Notes under the pieces: model-generated
Told to the model about the DNA's origin: nothing
The model's database searches: none
What the model saw: the letters and a program-made list of their open reading frames with translations, nothing else
DNA from: Isoetes taiwanensis
Taxonomy: Eukaryota > Streptophyta > Lycopodiopsida > Isoetales > Isoetaceae
Reading direction: 5' to 3'
Assembly: GCA_021234155.1 (NCBI GenBank)
Contig: JAJEKV010000003.1
Span: 29,249,166-29,313,165 of the forward strand
DNA: 64,000 bases
Translations under genes and position numbers: made by a program
Shown: piece by piece, positions 25,135 through 36,654 of the stretch
Numbering within the stretch: position 1 is the first letter of the stretch
Layout: every line of letters starts with the position of its first letter

Positions 25135-27156
25135 ATGGATTGGAAACTTCTGTATTCTGTTCTACTAGGCGCTCTCTCAATCCTTGTTTTATTTCTGTCC
25201 AAAACATGGTGGCGAATGCATTCAATGACCAAAGCAATGGCAAAGCAGGGCATTCCATGCCTCCCTTATACTTTCATGGACGGACATTTTACAGAGTTGC
25301 AGAATATGGCAAAAGAGGCTATCTCCAAAGATATCAGCACTATCTCGCACGATTTTTCCTCCAGGCTATTCCCTTTTCTTTGCATGTTTATGGTAACATT
25401 TTACCTTGCTTCTTTACCTAGGGCTCTAGATTAGGTTTAGGTATATATTGCATGGATTCCGACTACTTCTGTATGTTCAGGACGACCATTTCTAACCTGG
25501 TGGAAGACAGTTCCTATACTTGACGTGACAGAGCCAAGCTTGGTAGCGGAAGTGCTATCATCTAAATTTGGCTTTTATCAGATTTTGTTTGGAAAAGGAT
25601 TGCTCATGGCTTCTGGCGAGAACTGGGTGAGGAAAAGAAGAATTATAAGTGTATCATTTCAACAAGAAAAGATCAAGGTAATTTGCACCCATTTCATCTC
25701 TATTTTTACTATGAAAAATGTCCATACAGTTGGTCAATTTCTAGTGCAATGGAATATGCTGAAAAATAAAATTTGTCTCTGTTTGGGTCTAGTCTAATCT
25801 TTTGCTTTAAGAGTGCAGAATAAATTTTTTATGAATGGAGGTTGACCTTCTCTGAAATTAATTTTCTGACTTATTGGCCATTCCCCATCGTTTGATGTCA
25901 AACAGTTTATATATTGAAATTGCTTGAAAAACTTGTCCTTTTTTCTTGTTAATACGTAGGTTTGTTTTGAGTCTTGTTTAAGCTGGAGCTTGAAAGTCTT
26001 GCTGGTACATCATACACCTCTCTGCTTTCTGCGTACAGGGCCTGCTTGAAATAGTGGCATCCTGCACTGATACAGAGCTGGGAGGGGCGGATCGGACAAA
26101 AATCCTCTGCGGAGATTGAAGTGCATGAAGACTTTATAAAGACAAGTGACGATGTGATATTTAGATGTTTGTTTGGCTCCCAGTCTGAGAATGCGAAACA
26201 ATATTTTCAGCTGGCAAGAAAACTGCTGAGTGCTTATCCAAGGTAAACAGTTCTCAAGTAAGTTAAAAGCAAAGCAGAAAAAAAAAATTGTTGAAAACAT
26301 TTTGACGATTGTGGCTGAGAGTATTTATCTTGTAGTTTTGTGTCTACAAAAGTGAGCCAGATTTCAAGAAAAATAGACAGCTGCATCTTGGAAATAGTAG
26401 AGAAATGCAAGGAAAACATAGCAAAGGGATGCCATGGGAATGAAATTTTGGCATCCATTTTGAAGGTTGGGGGAGAGGAGTTTGGCACCAAGGAAGCAGT
26501 TGAAGAATGCAAGACATTACTCATTGCGGGCCACGACACCGTAGCTCAACACCTAACATGGACTATCATGTTGCTTGGATTGCACCAAGATTGGCAAGAG
26601 AAGGCTTACCAAGAAGTCAAAAGTGTATTCCAAGGAAGTGATGCCTCCAACCAAGAAATGCTTCATAAAATTGCAAGTGAAAAGTTGTTGGAGTCTGTCG
26701 AACAGTTTGGACTTTAGCTAACGAGACATTTTGTATGTTAACATATTTGTTTGTTCATTTTGTCTTTAGATCACCATGATCATCTATGAATCATTGCGCC
26801 TTTATCCTCCTGGTACTTATACCACAAGGCACGCCGTGAAGGACATGCAGTTGGGTGATGAGACACCCATTTTTATACCCAAGGGGTTGTCTATAGGAAT
26901 TAATGTTCTAAAAATTCATCACGACCCAAGCAACTGGGGCCCTAATGTCAATGTGTTCGACCCGGAGAGATTCTCACAAGGAGTTTCCAAGGCATGTAAG
27001 AACTCATGTCCTCGAGTTTGTGTTGGACAATCCTTGGCTTTCCATGAGGCCAAGATCCTTGGCTTAGGTTCAAGTGGCACCCCTCCCCCAACTATAAACA
27101 TGCTCCTCAACTTGGCCTTACACTTCAACCCCGACATGGCGTCCCTATTATTATAA
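25135..27156 (+). pseudogene. Cytochrome P450 (CYP72 clan), nearly full-length but disabled (copy B)
   Basis: Exons 1 (25135-25392), 2 (25481-25677), 3 (about 26039-26242), 4 (from 26336) and 5 (26770-27156) can be traced. Motifs in order: N-terminal anchor, GENWVRKRRIIS, VHEDFIKTSDDVIF, the I-helix AGHDT at 26528-26542, the K-helix ESLR with LYPPGTY, FDPERF, and RVCVGQSLA with the haem Cys. Lesions: exon 1 lacks 10 bp present in copy A near 25387, which breaks the frame. Exon 3 shifts frame in the G-rich run near 26080-26090. The haem loop has lost about eight residues, so the conserved Phe and first Gly of FxxGxRxCxG are missing (K-N-S-C precedes PRVCVG). The C-terminal sheet is collapsed. 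A stop interrupts the exon 4 to 5 connection. The family could be CYP714/734/735-like, which I cannot resolve. Confidence 0.85.
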
Positions 27157-27161
27157 CACGA

Positions 27162-27238
27162 AGAACTCCCTTACAATGATTCATTGATTATGCGTTTTGC
27201 AGAACTCTTACAATGATCCATTGATTATGCGTTTTCCC
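27162..27238 (+). repeat. 39-bp tandem duplication after the P450
   Basis: AGAACTC...TGATTATGCGTTTT occurs at 27162-27200 and 27201-27238, directly after the P450 stop codon region, with a few mismatches. Confidence 0.8.
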
Positions 27239-27679
27239 TTCTCTCATTTCATGTTTGTCTTAGTCTTGAAATCACTCCAAGCATTTACTTGCATGATTAA
27301 AAGATTAAGGCCTAATATTTATGAGGAATTTAGTGTGGTGGTGATTTGCCAAAGAGGAGTTTGTGCCTATTCAGAATGGTGTGAAATTCGCTTGTTCTAG
27401 TGGTTAATACACTGCATATGGCCAACCTCAAGGGGTTCACCTAATATAGGCACTAGACATGCAATGTGCAACTTGATTGATTTTTTAGATTTTTTATGTT
27501 GGTTCATTCGTAGTAATGATCAAGAGGTTATGCTTGACTTTTAATCTAATTAATCAGAGATTAAGGGAAATTGAGTCCTTGTATCTTGGCCACCAAACTC
27601 AAGGAATGGAAATTTTAGTAGAGGAAGATAGAAAACACTGGGGTTTTTAGCTTCAAATTTTCATTTAGGGCTTTCGTTT

Positions 27680-28006
27680 TTTTTTTTTTTTTTTTTTGAA
27701 GAACTGTGTCATCAATATATTTTAAAAGAATGGTAATGTTACAAAGCAAGTGAGGAGGAAGGAGAACTGCCCCAAAGAGACAGCGATACCTCGACACTCC
27801 ACAACAAACTCACAGAAAAGCTGCAACTCTACTGCTGTACAAACCGACCATCACCATCTACAACACCCAAGAAGTCCCGCCAAATGGCAAACTTCCGCTC
27901 TACTACTCCCGGGAACACCAGAAAGCTTTGAAATAGCTTGTACCTGAGTCGAGGAATCAGAGAGGCTGCAGGCTGCTAAATCCCCTGAAAGATCCACAAC
28001 CGCCGA
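27680..28006 (-). mobile_element. 5'-truncated LINE 3' end with poly(A) and 13-bp TSD
   Basis: Flanked by the perfect 13-bp direct repeat AGGGCTTTCGTTT at 27667-27679 and 28007-28019. The left end on the plus strand is a run of T (to 27697), that is, the poly(A) tail of an element on the minus strand. The body reads into the TTGATGACACAGTTCTTC end typical of plant L1-like LINE tails. About 330 bp remain and no reverse transcriptase domain is left. Short frames inside are not evidence of a gene. Confidence 0.85.
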
Positions 28007-28135
28007 AGGGCTTTCGTTTCTTTGGCTCTTCTTTTTGCTTTTTTTTCCCTTTCCTTTTTTAGCGTGCACTTATCATTCTAAATCAAGTCTATCAAGTTGT
28101 ATGTATTTAGCTTGGATCATTAGCAGGCATATATT

Positions 28136-28218
28136 GGGTTGCCCCTAGGGGGGCAAACCCTTGTTTATGTGGGTTTTTGGCATATCCTAGGTATATGCTA
28201 GAATATCCCTAGGATATA
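28136..28218 (+). repeat. Solo copy of the GGGTTGCCCC repeat
   Basis: Begins GGGTTGCCCCTAGGG, continues through an ATATGC-rich middle and ends GTGACTGCTCC, like the arms at 10932-11031, but more diverged (about 80 percent by eye). Downstream CCTGTAAACTCTCGGTCA is also shared with 11036-11070, so the repeated unit extends past the arm. Confidence 0.75.
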
Positions 28219-29057
28219 CTGTGACTGCTCCAAACCTCCTATTTCCTGTAAACTCTCGGTCAGCTGGTAAAGAACTCCACGTCTCATTTCTTGAAGCCAA
28301 CCAGGTAACTGGCAAGGCAAGGATCGGCGCTTCAATCTGATGAAGAATAAGAACACATCTTGGTTCGAAAATGCTTAGTTAAGAACCGACCTGGTATAAG
28401 CTGGAAAGATGATGTTGGAGCGGATCAATTTCTCTGGTAATGATCCAATACGAAATAATCCATTCCATGGTATGATTCATTGCTGCTAGGGTATATTTTT
28501 CTCAGTTCTGTTTCAATATGGTATGTTACAGCATACAGGGACAGGAACTGTTGACAACATCTGGCAGAAAGTAGGGCGTTTTGAGTTTTTTTTTTTTTTT
28601 GTTGAGATACAAGGTAGTTCAATCAGTTCCATTTGAGGTATAATCTTCATTTAGATTTCCATGCTCGTATCCAAGCCTCAGCTCAAACTCTGGGGATCAA
28701 ACAACTGCATGACAATATTTTGACCATTAACAGTAGATAACCGAGTAGTGGATCATCTGTCGTCTCAAAAGGATGTTGGCTCATCTTTGCATAGCACATG
28801 CACTGCAAAGTTGTGGAATCACCTTTTTAACTTCTATTTACAAGTGGGTTCATTTTTAAGTGATGAACTATTTGCTTCTAGGATAAAGGTTAAGGCTCCT
28901 CTGTTGCATTGCAACTTCAGCCCATCTCTCGAGAACATTTAATCTTTTACATGTGTGGAGCTGAGAACAATGCCCTTTGCGCAGTTGCGATTGTGGCTAT
29001 GGCAGAAAAGAAAGTGAGGAAGCTTAACACAGATATGGCAAAGAAAGCGCAAGTCTT
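28219..29057. other. No supported gene
   Basis: Contains a poly-T run near 28588 and scattered short frames (for example 28748-28942) without recognisable motifs. The upstream kinase exons expected for the fragment at 29058 are not found here. Confidence 0.5.
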
Positions 29058-29538
29058 TTGAATAATAGAGGAGAGTTGAAAATTTGTGATTTTGGTTTGG
29101 CTCGTCAATATGGTAGCCCTCTCAAGGCCTACACTAAGGCAGTTGTTACACTTTGGTATAGGTATGATATCTTTTATCTTGAACGGGAAAACTTTCCTTT
29201 CTCTTTCTACTGTTTTTTAATTTATGATCAGCTCAATGACAGGGCGCCTGAGCTGCTCCTTGGGGCAAGGAAATATTCTACCAAATTGATATGTGGTCCT
29301 TAGGTCAGTATCATGACGAAACTTTTAGCAAAGGAGCCTCTTTTCAACGGAAAATCAGAAATAGAACAGATTGACAAGGTGAGTATACATTTATATTTTA
29401 TCTACTTTAAACGGTACGGCGATGGCGGGAACATGACCAAAAATGTGGTGTTTTTCCAGGATCTTCGGGACCTTGGGAACTCCCAATGAGAAGATATGGC
29501 CTGATTATGTTAATCTGCACACGCAATTAAAAATGTAA
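29058..29538 (+). pseudogene. CDKG/PITSLRE (CDK11-like) kinase fragment
   Basis: CDKG/CDK11-type kinases act in cell-cycle and RNA-processing control. Exon 1 (to 29161) reads [17 protein letters not shown] with the DFG motif and the activation segment to VVTLWYR. The GT donor after 29161 and AG acceptor before 29243 rejoin in phase to [13 protein letters not shown]. The frame then slips before IDMWSLG and again before IMTKLLAKEPLFNGKSEIEQIDK (ends 29378). A third exon from 29460 gives GTLGTPNEKIWPDY but is one base out of phase, and ends at TAA 29536-29538. The N-lobe with the catalytic Lys and the HRD loop is absent. Retained introns argue against a retrocopy, so this is a decayed segment of a genomic gene. 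Confidence 0.85.
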
Positions 29539-30486
29539 CTTCAAGAACCATCCGTAAGAGCTTAGTTTTTCTTTTTTGATTTGTTTTATGGATCTCAAGG
29601 ACCACACAAGTGGGGTTTTTGGAGTAGTAAACTCCTATCTTACATTATTTATCTAAGGCTTTTATATCTTTAATCGAGCATCATTCTTCAAGATGTAGTG
29701 CAAGTGCTTTACACCACGCCTACGGATGCTACTTTAGTTGAGAAAGAGAAACTGCAGCAAAGACGAGGTAAATAAGTCATATGCTTTAATGCATAAAACG
29801 AGACAAAAGGCAGCTAAATATTATAAGCATGCAAACTCTTGTTTCTCTAAACTATTATATAGCTATGTTTGTATGAAACCTACAGTGTCATGGCATTTCA
29901 TTATCAGAGCGCAAAAGGAAATGCAAGGACTGCCCAGAGATTTCTTTAATCGACATTTATACAGATTTCAACTTGCTTCAAAGAAGATAATGCCCAAGTG
30001 GACATGTTATTGTAACACATGCAAACTGTTTCTTATGTTGATGGACATCTTCTCACACATATAAGGAGTTCTATCATTCCTATCTAGATACATGGGTATA
30101 CATGCGTCTTTTGATGATTGTTAATGGAATGATTTTGAGAAGATAGAAGGAAAGAAATAAGTAAACACCAATGATTTGTGGGGCTTTATAATAAGACCAA
30201 GTTCTGTGGATAAGCACGTGCTTTATAAAAGTCTCAGATTTCCTTAACATTGGAGGGAAAGTGAGCAGGCTTACACTGCTATGAGAGGCGATGAAATGTA
30301 CAAATTTGATCGTCGCACATTTGATGATTATTATCTCAACATGAGTAGTGGCATTACAGGATGAATTTGTGCTAAGGTGCTATGCTTGAATGACGATTTT
30401 TCCATCTCTTATCTGTTATCCAAGCACGAGATTTTTTAGAAGTAACTAGCCTTGCATTACAGCTTATAGTTTCTCCTTATGTTTTG
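29539..30486. other. No supported gene
   Basis: The downstream CDKG exons expected here are not recognisable. A 108-codon frame at 29738-30064 has no family features. Confidence 0.5.
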
Positions 30487-30596
30487 TCAAAGTGCGTTAT
30501 ATTTGTACTAGCCCATTGTATGGGTCCCATGACCTATTGGTCTTCGTGGACGTTAAAAAAACTATTCTTATTCTTATTCTTATTCTTCTTCTTCTT
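30487..30596 (+). mobile_element. Short TTC-tailed retroposon fragment with 11-bp TSD
   Basis: The 11-bp direct repeat CTTATGTTTTG at 30476-30486 and 30597-30607 brackets about 110 bp that end in TTCTTA and TTC repeats. The segment contains GTCTTCGTGGACGTTAAA before the tail, resembling the 47-bp insertion at 1218-1264. It is a 3' remnant of a LINE or a SINE. Confidence 0.65.
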
Positions 30597-30607
30597 CTTA
30601 TGTTTTG

Positions 30608-31700
30608 CAAAATCTAAACAAAATGCAAGTTTACGTTTTGCAGGTCAAGACATCTTAGATATTGTAAGACATCTTTTGTTAAATTGAGGTCACGTTATAA
30701 TTAACATGTGATGTTGGTTCTGGTTTTGAAATCATGCTCAACCCAATTATGAAATATAGTGTTGTTTTAGATGTACATGTATGTTGGCAAAGATTTGATA
30801 CTGCCATATACTCTATTTTAACATGAAACTCCAAACTAGACTGGAAATTAGATGAAGGAATTACATGTCTAAACCAGGCACGTCAAACCTAAGCATCAAA
30901 CGTCCAAATTAAAAGCAAACCCCTGAAGGTGTAACACACAAAAAGAATGCATCAAGCTAGAGCAAAGTATAGCAACCAAGTTCCACAAAAACGATATGCT
31001 AGCATAAGTTATTCTTTGATTGCGTTTTTACTACATTTGCATACTCCTACAATAATCGAATGGGTTGTAAGGAAAAATATAATAAGAGAAATGGATACAA
31101 TAGAAAAAAGGAATCACATTAGCTCATTGTTTATTAATTAAAGCAATGTTATTAGAACATTGGATCATTTACTAGAGGTTCGAGTCCTCGTATTTTATAT
31201 TATAAAACCTTAGATATTTTGGTGGAGGCCCAAGTCCTTGTATTTCATATTATAAAGCCTTAGGCGTACTTGTATTTCTGAGACAAACCTAGCCCCTCCG
31301 CCTAGACTACCACACCAACCGTCTACAACTAATTTTTGTGCAAGTGATTACATCTCAAACTTAAGCTATAGGAATTCAACAACACATCTGGACAATAAGT
31401 TATGGCTCAAGCACTCTTACATCATATTGATACCATTCTTACACCATATCAATGAAATTCTAGATTAGCACTCTTGGTCTTGGCCATCCACCGGTCCAAA
31501 CTTAAATCATAGAAACTGCATCGTACCCCCTGCATCAATGCTCATGTACGGCTATGATTCCTATAGGTGCCATATCTAGGTCTTGGAATTGTTCTTGATG
31601 CTTTACAAGATAAAAACAACAAAATGAAGACTAAGAAAACACACCCTCAGGCCACCGGAGGGCAACCCTCTGTGCGCAGCACCTTGTTTTTTTTGCCATC
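30608..31700. other. No supported gene
   Basis: AT-rich. At 31640-31690 a short stretch (GAGGGCAACCCTCTGTGCGC...) is the reverse complement of one at 1040-1075 and 15030-15070, so a small dispersed repeat is present. Confidence 0.45.
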
Positions 31701-31701
31701 C

Positions 31702-32830
31702 CATCAGACAGATGCAGGCTTCTCAGAATCGAAACCATTAGCAGAATTTGGATGAGCACCCACCATGTCCAGATGCTTAGAAGAAGCAATCTGAAGCCGA
31801 AATGCACAACTGCACAACCCTTCTAAGGGCCCGGCATCATCACTTCTCTCTGATACAAATTAGGGTATTGAAGGTTTATTTACAGCTCTGCTTTTACCTC
31901 AGGCGCTTGGTATTTCCCTCTGAAGATCTTAACTCCCTTATTCAAGCAACTTATGATTATTTTTTCCCAGCTATTCGATCATGGAGCCTGCTATTTTTAA
32001 TCTTATGGTAAGCCAGTTCTTCTTTCCTATGCTTTTGATTGTCTATATTCTATATTCTATGGTTTTTGTTTGCCATTCCAATTGGACGGCTTAGGCAAAA
32101 TGCACAACTGCACAACCCTTCTAAGGGCCCGGCAGCGTCACTTCTCTCTGATACAAATTAGGGTATTGAAGGTTTATTTACAGCTCTGCTTTTACCTCAG
32201 GCGCTTGGTATTTCCCTCTGAAGATCTTAACTCCCTTATTCAAGCAACTTATGATTATTTTTTCCCAGCTATTCGATGATGGAGCCTGCTATTTTTACTC
32301 TTATGGTAAGCCAGTTCTTCTTTCCTATGCTTTTGATTGTCTATATTCTATATTCTATGGTTTTTGTTTGCCATTCCAATTGGACGGCTTAGGTTTTTGT
32401 TTGCCATTCCATGAGACAGATGCAGGCTTCTCAGAATCAGAACCATTAGCAGAATTGGATGAGCGCCCACCATGTCCAGATGCTTAGAAGAAGCAATCTG
32501 AAGCCGGAATGCACAACTGCACAACCCTTTTTATTCTATTAGGAACTCCGGTAAATCTACCATGGCAAAACCAGTGTGGTTTGTGACGTTATCTACTTAA
32601 CCTAAGGGCCCGGCAGCGTCACTTCTCTCCGATACAAATTAGGGTATTGAAGGTAGGCGTTTGGTATTTCCCTTTGAAGATCTTAACTCCCTCATTCAAG
32701 CAACTGAAGCTCAAGTGTTGGTTATGGCAGAATCTATTGAATCACATATGCCTTAACATTCATATTTTGGATTAAACCGAGCTTATGATTAATTTTTTTT
32801 CCAGCTATTCGATGATGGAATGGTAAGCCA
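31702..32830 (+). repeat. Tandem and shuffled repeat field
   Basis: A unit of about 297 bp starting near GCACAACTGCACAACCC occurs at 31803 and 32100, and its parts recur at 32511 and 32602. A 100-bp piece with ACAGATGCAGGCTTCTCAG occurs at 31709 and 32414. TTTGCCATTCCAATTGGA is at 32068, 32368 and 32399 and also upstream of both P450 copies (10906, 24855). Repeats of the same 69-aa frame in this field are a by-product of the duplication and are not supported genes. Confidence 0.85.
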
Positions 32831-32914
32831 GTTCTTCTATCCTATGCTTTTGATTGTCTATATTCTAATTCTTTTTTATGCAGCTTGGCTTGCATATATA
32901 TTTGAAGTGAGATC

Positions 32915-33015
32915 ATGTCAAAAGAGGCCCCAGATGGATTAATGCCAACACATGATATCCAGAAGCGCATGGCTCATGCAAACAGAGATGCCATAGAACT
33001 TGACAGATTTCAATG
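32915..33015 (+). other. Possible single exon, function unknown
   Basis: ATG at 32915 opens 33 codons (MSKEAPDGLMPTHDIQKR...) that end at a good GTGAGC donor after 33015. The residue composition looks protein-like but I do not recognise the family, and no matching downstream exon is clear. Confidence 0.3.
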
Positions 33016-34640
33016 GTGAGCAGCCTGTGCTTTTCATGTATGCATGCAGTTATGAATAGTTCTGTGCTTTTCGTGCATGCAACAAAAGGAAAGGTAATTC
33101 CATCATGCTACAAAACATCTTTTACATCTTTAACTGTGGTGCTTAAAAGATCTTTTACAACTATGGTGCCAAGCCTTTAAGCTTAGAAATGTTACCTCGA
33201 AGCAAAATTGTGGCTGCAAGTCTGCATTGAGGGTTACAACAGATCACATGCTTTAGCTGTAGGTGTAGATGCACCAAATATCTTGCAAAAATGTTATGGT
33301 TTTAGAATCAAGCATTCAGGTTGCATCCCATGAGTATTTCCTCTTCTGTTTGATGATATTTTGCTTCCATTGCAGGATGCTTTCGAGAAGGGTCCAACAA
33401 CATCAGGGTATGGTACATGTTTATTGTGATGTATAATTCGATTTTTTGGATCTTCCTTTTGCTAAACACTGAGTATAAATTTGTGACACTAGGGATAATT
33501 TTGTGGAGCAGATGAAGGCCGGATGACAAGGGCATATGTCTCAGTATGAGTATTTGCAGACTAACTTAGTTGGAAGAACTGTAACTTAGTGGAGAATCAG
33601 TTGTTTCCCAAATTCTAAGTGCTTGGAATCTGAAAATTATGTGGACTTGGCCAAGCCTAAAAGAGGTATTCTTATAATGGATAAAATGTGGAGTAGAAGC
33701 GCGTCCACAAAGGCCTACAAAGGCCTGTAGCGTTCCTTATTATTGCGGCATATATGGCCTGTGCAAAAATGAAGGCTGCTTGGGATGTGCTTTGGACGAT
33801 TCATACACGCAGCCTCTCATATCAGGCCATTCAATATACATCTAGGTGGGCAAAGGCTCCAACCAGTTCTTTCATTATTATTTTCAAATAGTCACATTTG
33901 TGGTTGCATTCTTGAAGCAGGGCGCTTACTGTAAGCAGGGACGATGCTGCATCACCATCCAGCTCTTCTTTTTATAAAGCCAGTTTCGATTGATCCTCCT
34001 AAGGTATTTTGCTTTTCCAACGAGCTGCCATCTAATTTCAAAAATTCATCTAATTAGTGTGAGGTTGTACATGAGCAAATTAGCGCAATCATGCTATCAG
34101 ATGTTATTTTGCTCTTTAATATTTTTGACAAGGCAATTTCCTGCTTATAAACATTCTCACATTTGAATTCAAGCTTTCACATCTCATTACAGATAGAAGC
34201 AGTTTTGTGTTCTACACTCTATCTATTCTGATAGTCATCGCACTTCAACTATTGAAAATGTAGCCGTCTTCAATGGAGCCCTCGAAGCTATCTTCTGACA
34301 TCTAAATTTACTGTTGCTCGCTTAAAGTTCCTCAAGGTCTTCTCTAATTTGTTACATCCCTCCAAGATCTTGCCATAGCATTTTACTAGCAGTCTTTAAG
34401 GTTACTTTATTTCCTTCCCCTTTCTTGCCCTTAACTTTTGCTTTTATTCTCAAAATATTTTCTTCCCCCTTTGAGTTAAAGCTTGAGCTTCTCTCCAGTG
34501 AACTCATTGCTTTCTAACAATTCCTGCAAGGGAGTTGTCCTCAAGACTGTAAGCCCATACATTGGACTTTGAGATGTTGTCTCTTAACAATGCATATTGT
34601 TTATCATATTCAATGAAATTCTGTTGGAACTGGTAAGCTG
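33016..34640. other. No supported gene
   Basis: A minus-strand frame of 75 codons (33308-33535) and plus-strand fragments show no recognisable family. No strong repeats were noticed. Confidence 0.45.
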
Positions 34641-34644
34641 TACA

Positions 34645-35150
34645 CCCTATAAAATGGTCCTTAAGAATGATAGCCTTGCGATTGGTCCAAGCTTGAACAC
34701 AAGGTTCAAAGGTGTATTCTATTCCAACACCAGAACCAAAACTAGAAAAGGACTTTAGTGCCCTTCTTGAGGGTGCAGGAGATACAGGGATCAGATCTGA
34801 AGTAGATGGAGAGGAATTCGAGCCTCATAAGCTTATTTTAGCTGCTAGATCCCCTGTTTTCAAAGCATGGTTATTTGGTGACCGCAAGACTAATACCCTT
34901 TGCAACAGCATTCAGGGTATGCAATGTCTTATTTTGCCATCTACATTTGTTTATATTTTGTTTTGGTCTTTTAGCCCTTTGAAGACAATATATGACAAGG
35001 TTTATTAATTTGCATAATTGTGTGTCTACAAGCAATGCTTCATTTTATCTCTGCAGTGAAATTTAAGGGCCCGTTGTGCCTTAGGACTTAAGTTACAAAA
35101 TTCATTTACGGCGATGCATTGAGACAGGGGACATGGTTATTCTTTGTCAT
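34645..35150 (+). pseudogene. MATH-BTB (BPM-type) protein fragment
   Basis: BPM proteins are substrate adaptors of CUL3 ubiquitin ligases. A first piece near 34648-34680 reads VLKNDSLAI, the end of the MATH domain. After a frame change, from 34712, YSIPTPEPKLEKDFSALLEG leads into the BTB start SEVDGEEFEPHKLILAARSP with VFKAWLFG. A GT donor near 34917 and an AG acceptor at 35055-35056 rejoin in phase to VKFKGPLCLRT, then a stop, then TKFIYGDAL, which matches the BTB core (normally FKALLHFIYxDxL). The N-terminal MATH domain and the C-terminal helices are missing. One stop and at least one frameshift make it a pseudogene. Confidence 0.8.
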
Positions 35151-36068
35151 GTTCAACTGCATTAGGGGAATATAGCAATTGGCAATGCACCTACAAATTG
35201 ATGTGGCACAACAATGAATGATGACCTGTATAGAATAAACAGTAGCATATCAGGGCATAATGCGCTAAGAAGCGACTACCATCTCTTAGAATCTCACATG
35301 GGCAACTTTAAACACACAACACAAGATCCATTACATATACTGTCATTTTCTATTTCATGCATTTGATTTTCATGTATGCATGTACTCTATTGGTTGTGGG
35401 AGACAGTTCCAAAAAATGCTAGACTTTGCAAAACCGTGTGGATCAGTACAATCTCTAAACCAAATTGCAATTTGTAGATTGCTCTTGCTTATGGTTTGAG
35501 CCCATGGTTACTCATAATCATTTGAAATCCATGGTTGCAATACTTAATCGGAAGCTTAGATAGAACGACGTAAAAGAGAAACTTAAATTGTTTTAGAATG
35601 TTGATTATGCTGAGATATCATTGACCTCAACCATAAAGAAATAGATGCGTCATGCAAAAAAATAAAAAAGTCAACAGTCAATGAACATTTATCTGGCAGT
35701 CTCGCCTGTGGATTTTGCAATATTTGCTAGAGTATTTAGAAACCCCAAAGGTTCATATGAGAGTAATTGAGTTTTAAATTTCCTTTTCCTAAAAGTTAGC
35801 AAGGGGAATAGAAATACACATTTTTCAAAGATTGATCCAAATGGAGTGCATGCATTAATATAATGAACATATATTCAAAGTTTACCCATTTGAACCTGAA
35901 CCAAAATGTTTTACAATCAATCTTGCAAGAGTGGCATCATTCATTTTAACACATAGATGCAAAAGAACACCACAAAAAGAAATGGAAAGACATTGTAAAA
36001 AAGAAATGAAGTTTAAGAACATCATCATAAATGCATCTATAATGTAGAAGCAACTTTATAGGTGGTCC
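35151..36068. other. No supported gene
   Basis: AT-rich sequence without recognisable frames or strong repeats. Confidence 0.5.
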
Positions 36069-36391
36069 AGGGTAAAAGCATGTTAGGGTGTACCACTTTT
36101 GGAACCTGCAAAAGTACATACACTAGGTACTTCAGAACTGGGTACTTTCTCATTTTTCTTTTTATTAAAGCTAATACAAAAATCCAAAATAAAAGTCAAG
36201 GATGTGTTAATATACAAAGTTAAGATAAAGATAATGCTATCGGAGACCAAAATATATATAAAAGTTCTAAAACGTACCTTTTACTGTGATATTACATAAG
36301 TACTCAGTACCCAGTCCTGGCTACCTTTTTAGGTACTTTTTTGGTCACTAAATAATACTTTTTAAGGGACACCCTAACATGCTTTTACCCT
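36069..36391. mobile_element. MITE, 323 bp, with 23-bp perfect terminal inverted repeats
   Basis: 36069-36091 (starting AGGGTAAAAGCATG) and 36369-36391 are perfect reverse complements. Inside are further imperfect inverted pieces built on GGTACTT and ACTGGGTAC. The interior is AT-rich and non-coding. The left flank gives CAGGGTAAAAG, resembling hAT termini, but the outermost base does not match on the right and no clean target-site duplication is visible, so the superfamily is open. Confidence 0.8.
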
Positions 36392-36654
36392 CCAACTAGC
36401 GCCATGTATAGCATTGCAAAAATGAAATGAAGCGGAGCTTTATACCACAGATATGACAAACAAATATCATTCGGAGCTTTCACACAATGCTTATATTAGA
36501 AAGCACCCAATATTATAATCTTTATATTATAAAGTTTTACCGTAAGTGTTGGACCACGCCCTAAATTAGACGGCTCAGACTATCAGATTGCATCCGAAGG
36601 CTAAAATTTATCGCATGACCTCTCGCCACTGTGATTGATTATCGCTTTGATCTC

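Larger units (their letters stand above)
14016..25961 (+). repeat. Copy B of the large direct duplication
   Basis: Colinear with 1-12022 in the same orientation. It contains second copies of the 151-aa ORF, the HAK/KUP pseudogene, the inverted-repeat block, the 735-bp tandem duplication and P450 exons 1-2. Unlike copy A it continues past the breakpoint into further P450 exons, so B shows the ancestral arrangement on the right side. Between about 16.5 and 21.1 kb it carries dense small differences from copy A that sit mainly on CAG or CTG. Confidence 0.95.
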
